Assembly (NCBI GenBank): GCA_935421135.1
Contig: OW285188.1
Span: 9,714,733-9,778,732 of the forward strand
DNA: 64,000 nt
Reading direction: 5' to 3'
DNA from: Bugulina stolonifera
Taxonomy: Eukaryota; Bryozoa; Gymnolaemata; Cheilostomatida; Bugulidae
The notes beneath the pieces are model-generated. The model did no database searches. It worked only from the letters and a program-made list of their open reading frames with translations, and had not been told where the DNA came from. Below, in pieces: positions 1 through 11,327 of the stretch (position 1 is its first letter; the number at the start of each line of letters is the position of its first letter). The position numbers were made by a program, and so were the translations under genes.

Positions 1-83
1 TTGGTAAAATACAACAACACAGAGAAATACCAATGGTCTATATCAAAGAACTAATGTCTATGCTCATCTGTCTATTCGTACAG

Positions 84-1453
84 GAATGAATCCAGCGTCT
101 ATGCTAGCCATGTATGGTATGGCCGGTCTTGGAGCCACTGCAGATCCCAGTGCTGATGAGGAGACAGCTAAAGCTCTAGCTGCTGCTACTTCAGCTCACT
201 CTGCGTTCAACTTCCAACTATATAATCCTATGTTAGCCTACAGTTCTATGTTAGCAGCGCAGGGGATGGGTATGAATCCCCAGCAGAGCTACGCACAAGC
301 TTTATCATCAGCAGGTATGTAGTAGAGAAGTAGTCAAGTACACATACAGTGTACATAACCTGTGTGTTACATTTGCTGACATAATGGCTGCTCAATGAAA
401 GTTTAACTAACCTTAGTATTGATTATTTGATCATTAGTAAAGTGTATTATAGTGCAAACAGTAACTGTATATGTTATAGACAATGCTGGTGTGGGTACTG
501 AGAATCTGATATACAATAGCTACTGTTACAGCTGTCATTGAGTGGTGTTGTCTCTTTAGCTATATGACTAAATGCTCACTTATCAAGTCTAATTACATCA
601 CTCCCTTGAGGTTCCTTACCTATAGCACCTGGTCCTACTGTACACGTACTAGTTACAGTGACTGCGTACTATGGTAATGGCATACCCTGGCAATACCGTA
701 CCTTGGTTATACAATTACAATGTTCTCATTTTCGTTGTGTGTAAGTTGTAATCCATATATTATGAGGCATCAGTTAATTCACTTGATTTAACAGGTATGT
801 TCAATGGTTTACTGGGCCTCGATCCAACGGCAGCCCTAGCAGCAGCAGCCGGAGCTGGTGGTGAGATGGACGTGGATATGGCGGAGAAACTAGCATCAAT
901 GTCCAGTATGAATATGATGAACGATATGCAGAACAGTTCTAAACTATTAGAAGAACTGTATGCTAGAGCAGCAATGGCTGGCTCAATGACCGATGCTACT
1001 GCAGCCACAGCTTCTACCTCCATGTCAAAAGAGCCAGGCGAGACTTCACCATCTACTAGTAAACATAGACTAAAATCTGCCACTGTGACTAAACCATCAA
1101 ACAGTGCAGAAGATAACGAAGAGATGCCTGAAGATCTTAGTATTAAACATAAAACCGACGGAGACGCTGCTTCGACCACCCTTTCCAATGAAGGGAGACT
1201 AAGCAGAGAATCTGACACTGTTGAAGGTCATGTATCTGACTGTAATGATGACCTTCGAGCTGCTTCTAGAGCCTCGGAGCATAAAGACAGTATTAAGAGT
1301 GCCCATAGTCCTCCTCCAGAGGCTGCACAAACTGGCTCACCAGAGAGAGCGGTCTCTGTCAGTCCCCGACCTACCAGCGTAGCTCATAGTCATTCTTCCA
1401 CTGAAGGACACAGTAATCAAGTAGATGAACGCAGACCAGAATCTCCTAGTTGA
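84..1453 (+). CDS. C-terminal part of a nuclear regulator, possibly CHD6-9-like (5' end outside window)
   Basis: Two exons are visible, 84-314 and 795-1453 (stop TGA 1451-1453). The acceptor before 84 and the GT at 315 are clean, and both exons join in phase 1 to give a continuous reading frame. The encoded tail of about 295 residues is rich in Met, Ala and Ser. It starts with a hydrophobic low-complexity segment (NPASMLAMYGMAGLG, then FNGLLGLDPTAALAAAAG) and continues into an acidic/Ser-rich disordered tail. EMPEDLSIKHK contains a PxDLS-type motif, the class of peptide bound by the corepressor CtBP. Small-hydrophobic stretches of this kind next to a PEDLS peptide resemble what I recall of the C-termini of CHD7/CHD8/Kismet chromatin remodellers, but no ATPase, chromodomain or BRK domain lies in the window. 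The family call is therefore tentative; another Ala/Met-rich transcriptional cofactor is possible. Possible poly(A) signals AATAAA lie at 1694 and 2145. Confidence 0.55.
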
Positions 1454-2464
1454 GGCATAAATTAGCTGATAGATAGCGAACCAATACTTAGCCATATCTT
1501 GTAGTAATTACATACTAATTATAATCTAGCACATCGCATAGTAACTCAGTCATAGTAAATGAATAATCTCTTTCAGTTTATTGTATGTATCAGAATTTGC
1601 CTCCCTTGCTTTCACACTCCTTTCTCAGTCTGTCGAAAGCATTGCATGTATATAACGATGACCCAATCGAATGACTGATATTACCAAAGTTCGAATAAAC
1701 AAACCTATAGTCTCCCAATGTTGTTTTTTGGGAATTCATTTTTTATTTGAATATAATACACCCATTATTATTTCTATATATATTACAATTATAGACAGCT
1801 TGTATGTTGTCTATATTATAATACGTAAATCATAGTATTGGTACCTGATCCATTGATCATAATCGTGTACATAATTTCATATTATCAATGTGATTTTGTA
1901 GGTAGAAATAATTGTTACCCTGGGCCCTGACTCATGTTCCTCAATATCGTGTATCTCTAACTTATTGCCACATCTGGTGGTCCTAATTTGGCTACAATTG
2001 TTATGGGTAGCATAAATGTAATTTTTCATATTATTCTCATTATGCACAAATTTTATGTACATTACTGTAAATGGAGCGGCTTATTTTCATATAATGCGCA
2101 GTTTTGCCAGTTCCTTTTTGAATTGCGCCTGAATTGAAAATGGTAATAAATGTTAAATAAACTTGATCATTGTTGAGTATTTCTACATCCTTGCATTTCA
2201 AAATTTCAACTGATATTTAAGTTTATTCATAACTCTCAGCACCATCCTAAGTTCTAAACTCTTCAGGATAAGGAGATTGAAGCTTGGAACAACATTGTGC
2301 CAAGACAATTTTGCTATGAAAATGTATACAACATAAAGGTTTATAAATGTAGACTATCAATTTACTAATAATTCCCATTTGACTACACTGTTTTTGAAAC
2401 TGTTATAGGCAGACTAAATTCATACCAATACTCAAAATTTGATATTTAATAGTAGTACAAAATA
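1454..2464. other. 3' UTR / convergent intergenic spacer
   Basis: AT-rich sequence between the stop of the left-edge gene and the stop of CCDC92, which is on the opposite strand. It carries AATAAA motifs at 1694 and 2145. I see no coding exon, RNA gene or clear transposon ends in it. Confidence 0.5.
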
Positions 2465-4806
2465 TCACTTAGTAACATTGGGCTCATGTACCCATGTGTT
2501 ACTATTAGAATTCAGTTTGTCAACTGCTAACTTTGTATACTCTGGTTGCGATTTAAGGTCTAGTCTACGACGCAGTAACTTTTGCCTCCTGTCATGTGAC
2601 TTCCTAGTTGCATCGTCTCCACCAGTTATAGGAGGGAGGACGGGTGGTGTTGGTTTAACAGCCATAGCTTCCTGATCAATGTCACTAACTACTGGTGCCA
2701 CTGTCCGTGTTAAAAACACTTCGGCATCTGGCCTGAGCATCGCACCCTTGGCTGTTACTGGTCGAGATTCAATGTCTGACGCTGAAGTTATTCGCCTTGG
2801 CTTCCTCCTTGTTCCATGACTACTTGATGGCGGAGATGGGGAGACTACTTCCAATCTTTCAGAACTTGAATGTACAACTTTGAGTTTATGCATTTCAGTG
2901 GTTAGGTAAGCAATTGTGCTACCTTTATTGTCAAGTTCCACTTTTAATGCTAGCACCTGTTTATTCTTTTTTTTCAATTCTTCCATAAATCGCTTCTCAT
3001 TTCTTCGCAGCTGAACTTTTAATTCCTCGATGGCAGTATCTTTAGTTTGTATCTCAACTTCTAGTTGCTTATGTTTGGATTCCTGCTCTATTAGTAGGGA
3101 TTCCAATTCTTTTATCTTATTTTCTTTTTCTAAAGTACATATACATGTCAAAAAATTATAGCAATCAATTTGTATGCCAGTTTTAGTTTGAAGAAGAAGT
3201 GTGGATTATCTATGGAAATTTGTTCATCGGAAAATATTTAAAGATTTTGACATCAATCTTGCATAGGACTTCGATCAAAAATGCTATAAAGTGTACCTTG
3301 GACATCGGTCTCGGGATTACTTGCATCCTTCATAGTTAGATCAAAGGTCAGTTCTACAAGAAAAAAGAAACTCATGTATTGGAAGCCAGAGTTGGGTCCA
3401 AGTCGACTTGCAAGTCAACAAGTCAAGTCATTTCTAAAATTTTGGAGGCAAGTCAAGTCCAAGTCAAGTCAGTGCTGCCTCAAGTCAAGTCAAGTCAAGT
3501 AATTTCTAAAATTTTGAAGGCAAGTCAAGTCGAAGTCAAGTCAGTGCTGCCTCAAGTCAAGTCAAGTCAAGTCAGCTGTCATGCAAGTCACAAGTCAAGT
3601 CAAGTCAAAGTCAAGTCAAGTCAAAGTCAAGTCAAGTCGAAATGCAAGTCAAGTAGAAGATAACTTCAAAAAATTTTACATTTTTCAAAACATCATTTTT
3701 TTCTTTTAGTAGGCATTCCAATCCATGAAAAGCCTATGCCAAGGTGTAGTAGGGCATGGATATGTATGTGATGCAATCATGGTAAAGAACTAGTCTATAT
3801 AAGTAGTATTATTGGCACTACGGTCGAGACTGGTCATATAGTATTATATATTGTATATTGTAATGGTGATGCAGTGTTACATAGCATATAAACAGCACAT
3901 GGTACAGCAAGGAGTGTCCACTGGCCAGTCCTGCAATTTAACTCTAGTAATTATTGCACTGCACATTGTATTCACTACTTACACCCCACATACATTGTAT
4001 GCTACACTTACACTACTTGCACTATGTGTACTTGTGACTATGCATTGTCGTTGTGTAGTCTCACGTACACACAGCTTAGATAGTGCCTGAATTGTGTACC
4101 CTCATAGCTAACCTTGATATACTCTGAGTGCTGCTAGTAGCACTGATCTAGTAAAAATGATAATTAGGTAGGCAATTGAGACCTTTTTTCCATGTTGGCT
4201 AAACACTGTACAAAATTTTTATTTGCCAGATTGACTTGGCAAAACCCAAGTCAAAATCACAAGTCATTCCTGTGTCCAAGTCAAGTCAAGTCAAGTCACA
4301 TTGATGTGCAAGTCAAAGTCAAGTCAAAATCACAAGTCATTCATGTGTCCAAGTCAAGTCAAGTCAAGTCACATTGATGTGCAAGTCAAAGTCAAGTCAA
4401 GTCAGCAAGTTGGCAAGTCCAAGTCAAGTCGACTTGTGACTTGACTTGACTTGGCAAGTCAAGTCAAATCTATGACTTGGACCCAGCTCTGTTGGAAGCT
4501 ATACCTATCGCTATCTATAATGACACATCAGTATTACAAGATATAAGTTATACACTCTAATTATAAGGGGAAATACTCATACTAAGATGAACTACACAGT
4601 AGACTACTTTGAAGCTTTTTATAATGTCTGTGACCAGACACAAAAGTGAAAAGTTTAGAATGTATAGCATTTACTCTACCTGTGCATCGTTTCTGCAGCA
4701 CACTAATTTCTTCATGGAGTGCCTTTAAGGTATTAGCATGTTCCTGTTGCATGAAAAGCAAGGAACTTTCCAAATTTCTTTTTTTAATTTCTGTCTGTGA
4801 GATCAT
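2465..4806 (-). CDS. CCDC92: CCDC92-family coiled-coil protein
   Basis: Three exons on the minus strand: 4806-4680 (ATG at 4806), 3353-3297 (57 bp) and 3129-2465 (stop). All junctions are phase 1, giving 282 residues. The N-terminus (NLESSLLFMQQEHANTLKAL) matches the recalled CCDC92 N-terminus (NLLFLQREHASTLKGLH). The small middle exon supplies CTELTFDLTMK, equivalent to CTDLTYELTVK, which confirms the splicing. A long coiled coil (roughly residues 5-150) contains STIAYLTTEMHKLK, close to STIAYLTSQLH in vertebrates. A basic, Ser/Pro-rich tail follows, with the conserved LAVDKLN near the end. CCDC92 proteins are associated with the centriole/ciliary region in vertebrates; here that role is inferred from family. 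Intron 1 holds a complete hAT-like element. The start is the first Met upstream of the homology; an upstream non-coding exon is possible. Confidence 0.88.
3400..3660. repeat. (AAGTC)n pentamer array, left block
   Basis: Degenerate tandem pentamer AAGTC interrupted by short unique pieces, with two near-identical higher-order units (around 3423 and 3500, each containing ATTTCTAAAATTTTG). It lies inside the hAT-like element. The frame through it is a low-complexity artefact, not a gene. Confidence 0.85.
4230..4475. repeat. (AAGTC)n pentamer array, right block
   Basis: Second AAGTC array near the right end of the hAT-like element, with two copies of a roughly 67-bp higher-order unit (4248 and 4315). 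At 4436-4456 it switches to the complementary GACTT orientation, so the transcript could fold back on itself. Confidence 0.8.
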
Positions 4807-4926
4807 CTTTCCTTTAATTATTGTATCCTGACAATACCTGAAGGATCTCTCAATGGATATTTCTTATTTTCACATCATACCTTAGAAAAAGGAAATACAA
4901 TGGAAGATAACTATGCAGTTATGATT

Positions 4927-5115
4927 CTTTGTTATTAGCATATCATTTACTTTTAGCAAACTAGCAGAATATGTAGTTAGTATAAAAATAACAATATAAC
5001 CTTAACAATATGTAGAAACAAAGTTTTGTTACTGCTTGCTAATAACACTATGATATACAATTTATAATTGCTGGTTTGTGGATTGCTAAAAGTAAATGAT
5101 ATGCTAATAACAAAG
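4927..5115. repeat. Foldback element with 33-bp perfect inverted repeats
   Basis: 4927-4959 (starts CTTTGTTATTAGCATATC) is exactly the reverse complement of 5083-5115, with a 123-nt spacer. Pairing continues imperfectly into the spacer (AGCAG/CTGCT-like patches). It looks like a small MITE or foldback element; no target duplication is obvious. Confidence 0.7.
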
Positions 5116-5984
5116 CTGCCTAATGTTTTACATACAAAGACATCACATCACCTGAAAATAATGTAGCATGAACTTCACTTTTAATCACAAAGACTGAGAA
5201 TAGAATAGCAATAAGCACAAGAATGCTCTGATTGACATGGGTAGGGCTTGCCTACTTACACTGAAATCCATATGCAGATAACGATTATGATACTGGCAGT
5301 CAGTTCAAATTCCTACGTTGATAATATTGGATATGTTGAAATTGGTCCAACATACAGTGTACGTGCTAGTAACTCAATTAAATGTTTAGCCAAACAATGT
5401 AGATAGTCAAAGCATTTAAACTAACAATTTAAGAGCTATGTTATATCTTATGATATTACTTTACAAATACAAAATTTAAACGCTGTAGCTGTTGTATTGA
5501 ATGAATTGGTAAAAATTTTAGTTCTCCTATTTGTTTACATTGTTGCGGCACAACGACGGTGCATTGTGGGCCGTTAAAGTACTCTTTGCCTTGAAAGGCT
5601 TGAAACATTAAGCTACCCGCTATATTCTAAGGTCATGGTCAAACATATTTTGGAAGCAACTTGGTATGTAGGAACTTTGTTGGAAGGCTAAAAATTAAAT
5701 TTTTTAAATTGGTAAAGCTCCCCGGCTATCAGAGGCAAAGAGAGTCAAAGGTCCCGACTGACTACCTGACTAAACTTGCATCAGGGACTTTGAGGTTGTA
5801 GCAAAGTTCTTGATAGCAAGGATTTTGGTTCTAAAACAAAAATATAAAATAAAAATTGTTTAGAGTAAACATTAACATATAATTGCAATCAAAGTTAAGG
5901 TGTCATTCTAACACAAATTTCAACTAGCCTGAAGAAAGAAAAAAAAAATCAAAAATTAAATTTCATATTCGAAATTGTGTACCC

Positions 5985-6405
5985 TACTCATCTAATCCTA
6001 AATAATTATATAATATTATTTTATTAAATATAAATATTAATATGTAAATAATAAATATTTAAATATACCTTCATTTAATACCCACATGTTTTATGTAATA
6101 TTAATATAATTAATAATATAATAATTAAATTTTTATATTTTTTAAAATTATTCAATTATTTAAAATCAAAATGAGACATCACATGATATTTATGTTAAAT
6201 TACATTAATAATAATATCATATGATGTCCTCAAATGGTTAATATAAATTAATATATAGTATAAGTTAAATAAAATATAAGTATAATTAATAATAATAATA
6301 ATTTATCATTGATTATAATTATTATTGTTAGTTATATGTATTTAACTTTTATCAATTATTGTAATTATTAATACTATTATTATATAATTAATAATAATGT
6401 TTTAG
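5985..6405. repeat. AT-rich low-complexity tract
   Basis: About 420 bp composed almost entirely of A and T (ATTA/TAAT motifs). In the middle is an imperfect inverted pair around 6170-6232 (ACATCACATGATATT versus AATATCATATGATGT). No coding signal. Confidence 0.7.
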
Positions 6406-7381
6406 GCAGTCCAAACCGAAGTTTGGAATCTACCAAACAAAAGTTCGTGTATAAAAACCATAAAATGGCAAATGAGGCTTATGAGGTTGGATAGAGGCTA
6501 GAATGAGAAATTCAAGTTGCAAAGTAAGCTTTTTATATTTGATATCAGTTTATGCAAGAAATCTTAGAATTTATCATTGAGCAGTTTTGTGTTTTCTATG
6601 AGACTGAATTCAAAGGTGAAAAACGTTATTAAGCAAAGTAGATAGCCTACTCTCTAAAACTAAATTTAATACTTTGATTGGATGAGGAGAGTTGGAGTAC
6701 ATGACTATGAATGTACAATGGCTAGATAATAACCTACATTTAGCAGTGGGATGCAGTGCAGTATGAGAGTGAACATAGCATAGGAAGAAGATACACACCG
6801 ATAAAAATTGACAACATAGCAGACAATTACTACATAGACGTACGTGTACATGTAGGCTATTATACTTGTTTGTATATGCTCAACTATAGAATAATAGAAA
6901 ATGAAGAAAATGAATAAAATAAAAATTAAACCTAAGAAATAAAAGTGAATACAAACGAAAGCAAACGATACTATTAAGGATTGTGTGTGCTGTATAGTGT
7001 GGAGATGGTCGCAATACAGCTCTGAATGAATGCTAAGGAGTGAGGTAGGCTTATATTCATTTTTTTTTATAAAACGTCTTGTAATTGTTGCAGCCTATTT
7101 AATTTTAACATTTGTTACCTTTACATATTTTTGATACACGCACAAGTTATATACTTGTATTGTGCCTACTTACTCAGTACTTACAATAAATATCATATCT
7201 GCATATCACTATATTAAGAGTGTTTACATTGGGTAATATAGTTATAGATTGGATATAGATGTTACAGTGGGCGGTGATAGTAGCAAATCGGCGGTTTCAG
7301 TAATTTGTACTCACTAATATTGTATAAATCGGCTTACACTACTGATCCTGATACATGCTTTGTGTCTTAGACTGGGAGACA

Positions 7382-10300
7382 ATGTCGGTTAACTATGCAG
7401 CCGGTCTCTCTGACTATCCCCACAAAGGAAAGTGTGGTCAACCAGAATTTGCAGATGCAGATGATGATGTTGAGAGTAAAGTAGAGCAGTTAGCTGACTT
7501 AATCCATAGTAGTAAACATTGCGTTGTTCTAACTGGTGCAGGAATAAGTACCTCTACTGGTATTCCCGACTTTAGAGGACCAAAAGGTGAGGTACAGTGT
7601 TCAGACTAACCAACTGTATTCCTTCAATCTTGCTTGGATTAATAATCTACAGTACACACACTTGTTCATGTGACTAAATGTGTGGTTCTTTATTTTGGTT
7701 GGTCCTTAGAAAGTGTACATTCTGATGATAGTTTAGTGATATTGTAATAGACTTAGCTCTCTATACGACTGAATAATAGTCTGGAATTTCAAATCTTCTC
7801 TGCTTACTTTTTATTTGTTAACTTGTCACATAAGAAAAAACTAAAGCTTTGCAGTCGTTTATAATGAAACTCCAACATTCAGTTGCATTTTATTTTCACT
7901 GAAGATTAGTTTATTCCAGGGGTTCCCAACCTGGGGTACATGTACCCCTAGGGGTACATTCTAGAAATCTACGGGGTGCAAAACAAGTTATCAACTTATT
8001 ACATTTTTAACATTGATTTTCAGTTACAGACTATCAATTATGAGTTATCATACAGACTATCATTATCTATTACTGAACTGAACATCAAATGGCTCACTGA
8101 TCCAAATAAAGTTGAGCTAAACCGGTGTGAAAGCCATAAAACAATAAAATTGAAAGTTATATTACGTGGTTATCATCAAAAAATTTATAATTAAATAAAA
8201 ATTTCTTACCATACTGCGTTTAATTACCTGTTTCAGTGAAGCATTTTGATAATGCACACAGTCATATAACATTAATCGAATTAAACCGAAGATATCCTTG
8301 ATTAAACACAGTTTTACAAAGGGTTGCGTTGTTTGCTAAAAAAGGTTGGGAACCCCTGTTCTAGACCCTATCTATTAGGACATTTTCAGCAATAGATATT
8401 CTGTGAATTAATCAGATTTGGGTGGTATACAATGTACTATATATTATATAAAATAATCATTATCACATGCAATGCAGGAGTTTGGACTTTAGAAGAGAAA
8501 GGTGTAGAGCCTACATTTGCAACTACATTCGACGATGCCAAGGCATCATATGCACACATGGCTCTGGTGGCCTTGGAGAGATGCGGTGAGAGTTTCACAT
8601 TGTTATACCTCATTATCCCTAGACATAGGCCTAAGAATGTCTATTTTCATACTAATAGATTGCTTAGCCTTTGTTGTTCCAAGACGAAATATACTGCACC
8701 TAATTTTCTAGTGAAATAGCTTAAAACATCTAGCAGTTAGCATCTAGAAGTTATCGCACCGTCCACTTAGAAACGCATGAAGTCTTAGAGCCTTCTGTTC
8801 TAACTGACAGGTTATGTAAAGTTCCTGGTTACACAGAATGTGGATGGGTTACACATACGGAGTGGATTCCCCAGGGATAGAATGTCCATCCTGCATGGCG
8901 ATATGTTCACAGAGCAGTGTGACAAGTGTTCCCATTTGGTAACAATTATCATCTTACATATTATATTGTATATACGAGTGCAACACACATTTCATAATAT
9001 CTCTATTTGACGTATTGCTCAACTCTGTTGCATGTAGAAAATGGATTCATTTTTTAATTCTATGGTAGAAGAATTTGAATCACCTAATAGTGCACACAAT
9101 CCTGTAAGCTTCTCACTGCTTGTATGTACATATTTATTTCATATCATTGTCTCCCCCTGTTTATAAACAAAGTAAATAGATGAATAATATTATGATATAG
9201 TCTATCATACATGTATAATGATGTAGTAATAATATAGTTATCAACTCTGGTTGTGTTATATACATGTATATATACATGTATATGTCTACTCTAAATGTTA
9301 CACACTTCTATTGTTTCTGTAATTTTGTTACTATTGCTGTATTAGATTCTATCATGTGCAGTACATTTTACTCCTATGACATATTCCAGTATATCCGAAA
9401 CAACTGTGTCACCACTATGGGTCTTAAGTATACAGGAAACAGCTGTACTAACAAGTCTAGAAGAGGGATGGGTTGTAGGTATGTACTATGTATGTACAGT
9501 TAGCTATAAGTATGTATCATGTATGTATAGTTAGCTATAAGTATGTATATAAAGTTGATTACTTGATTGCCAGTAAGTTTAAATTCTGGTAGTTTATGAC
9601 ATTTATTGATTTGTAAGTTGTAAATGAGGTTATTCTCCAACCATACGTCGAGAATCTGCAATCATTATGTTATTCTGTAACTAGGCGGGGGTTGCCGGTC
9701 TAAAACAAAGCTTCCCTGTAATAATACTACACCGGTTTATAATATTAGGATTTGTCTTCTCTTCTTACTTTTGCATGCCAGGGCAGGAAAACTCCAATAT
9801 ATTCCAATAGTTCAGTTTTTGTATACATTCTATATAATTGTATTATAATCTATCATGTTGTAGTGAATATATTTGCATTTGAAGTTACTGCCAAGTTGTT
9901 GATCCAGTTGGATACAGTGGGGTTGCTAATATTGCCATCTCTAGAGATCATGTGACTTAATCATGTGACTTTTTATCTATTGTTGTAGAGGTAGACTTAG
10001 GGACACCATATTGGACTGGGAAGACACTTTACCTGATAACGAACTAGATGCAGCTCTAGACCACTCTAAGTATGAGTCTATAACTACTAACTATTTCTTC
10101 TCTGATATGTACAATGTCCATATAGTAGGCCATTATTTGACAGTGTTCTTGAGTGTACCAGTAGCCCACACCCTCTGTCCAATCTCTATATTTTATGCAT
10201 AGTCTGCTTGATATAAAATAGACACTGTATTTATTGGTTCTCATCGTGACTGACTTATTTGATAGGAAAGCTGATGTATATCTAGTCTTAGGATCCTCGT

Positions 10301-11327
10301 TACAAATAGTACCAGCTGGGAATCTACCTCTGCACTGTAGAAAGACAGGAGGTACGTAAATGTAATGCCTTTGGTATAATATAAGTGTATAATTGTACAT
10401 AATTATAAATTTCAGTTGAATTTTTTTAAATTTGTATGCTAAGTTCACATGTCCCAATCTCCATAATTAAATACAGTAGGAAACGAGGCTATGTTGTGCC
10501 ATCACTAATCAGCATATCCCAAACTCTCATACTTCTCAACTTTGACCCCTATATCACTCTAACAGCCCCTCCTGGAGTCTAGTAGAACTAGTTCAAGATA
10601 AGGCTTGCTGAATGTATTGGCCAACATTGATATCCATTATTCAGTGATGAATTGATTGTGGTCTCTCTCAAGGTTGTACAAGGTCATTCAATGAAAGCAT
10701 CTGTGTAATTATAGTTTCTTTGGAATAGGTATAGCTGGAACCAACTACTTGGTCATTGTTCCATACACCAGAGTTGTCCTACCTATCAGTCGTTAGATTA
10801 ACTAGAGCGCTTAAAGAAAGACAATGAGTGACAACTCTATGCATGTGCTGGTAGAATAGATCTAATTTGAGGATATATCATGTGCAGTTGCCATACTCAA
10901 TATGGTGGTACAGTTTATTTGCATACAAGCATCTTTATGTTCTAATATTTTAGGAAAGTTTATCTCTGTTAACCTACAGAAAACTAAACACCATAAGAAG
11001 ACTGATATTATAATACACAGTTATATAGACAGAGTGATGCGACTCTTGTGTGGTAGACTGGGAGTTGCTGTCTCTACTTATACACATCCCAAGGCTATAC
11101 TCCACTCTACACACTGCAGTGAAATCGGTAGTTGTCTTTCCTCTAACATATCTACGTATGAGAATACTGTGTCAACAAGTAAACCTAATGCTGGTAAACA
11201 GGACAAAGCCGATGTTAAAACTAGAGCGGCTGATATGAAGTGTAGAGATACTAAACAAACTGATCTCAAACGGAAATCTCAATGTGTGGATGATATTATT
11301 AAGAAAGAGCTCAAGGTGGATACATGA
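7382..11327 (+). CDS. SIRT6: Sirtuin 6 (NAD-dependent chromatin deacylase)
   Basis: Seven exons: 7382-7586, 8478-8585, 8811-8938, 9390-9478, 9989-10069, 10266-10351, 10954-11327. All have GT-AG borders and matching phases, giving 356 residues. The N-terminus [19 protein letters not shown] is nearly identical to vertebrate SIRT6. NAD-binding motifs: TGAG (51-54), GIPDFRGP and QNVDGLH (113-119). The catalytic histidine is His133 (ILHGDMF), the same number as in human SIRT6. Zn-binding cysteines are in CDKC and in the pair within TGNSC...[19 protein letters not shown] and [14 protein letters not shown] follow. The enzyme removes acetyl/long acyl groups from histone H3 and other substrates and acts in DNA repair and metabolism in the nucleus (family knowledge). 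The C-terminal tail (from about residue 270) is divergent, basic and Lys-rich, consistent with a nuclear-localisation tail. Intron 1 contains a MITE. The start is fixed by homology; in-frame upstream Met at 7355 is less likely. Confidence 0.96.
7917..8358. mobile_element. MITE with CAGGGGTTCCCAACC ends in SIRT6 intron 1
   Basis: The left end CAGGGGTTCCCAACCT (7917) is the reverse complement of the right end AGGTTGGGAACCCCTG (ends 8358). The 16-bp terminal inverted repeats with CAGGGG ends are typical of non-autonomous hAT elements. The 8-bp flanks (GTTTATTC and TTCTAGAC) do not match, so either the target duplication has decayed or the class call is wrong. A small palindrome, GGGTACATGTACCC, lies just inside the left end. 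No transposase. Confidence 0.7.

Larger units (their letters stand above)
3379..4499. mobile_element. Non-autonomous hAT-like DNA transposon with (AAGTC)n arrays
   Basis: The element runs 3387-4491 (1105 bp). It begins CAGAGTTGGGTCCAAGTC and ends with the reverse complement of CAGAGCTGGGTCCAAGTC: 18-bp terminal inverted repeats with one mismatch. It is flanked by a perfect 8-bp direct repeat TTGGAAGC at 3379-3386 and 4492-4499. The 8-bp target duplication and CAGRG-type ends are typical of the hAT superfamily. No transposase frame is visible; open frames inside are products of the repeats. Arrays of the pentamer AAGTC occupy about 3400-3660 and 4230-4470. It sits in intron 1 of CCDC92. Confidence 0.85.
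4807..7381. other. Spacer between divergent CCDC92 and SIRT6
   Basis: No supported coding exon. It holds a 33-bp perfect inverted repeat (4927-5115), a moderately GC-rich block near 5530-5830 that may contain promoter or first-exon sequence of CCDC92, and a very AT-rich tract at 5985-6405. Short open frames around 6610-6800 have no recognisable features. Confidence 0.5.

Noticed and set aside
760..1218. 152-residue minus-strand frame
   Set aside because: Antisense of the real exon 795-1453, which has splice borders and the PEDLS motif.
3379..3663. Open frame of 94 residues with repeated QVKSSQ
   Set aside because: It is the translation of the (AAGTC)n array; no codon-use or domain support.
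3851..4090. 79-residue frame within the hAT-like element as a transposase fragment
   Set aside because: No DDE or hAT dimerisation motif; hydrophobic, low-complexity translation only.
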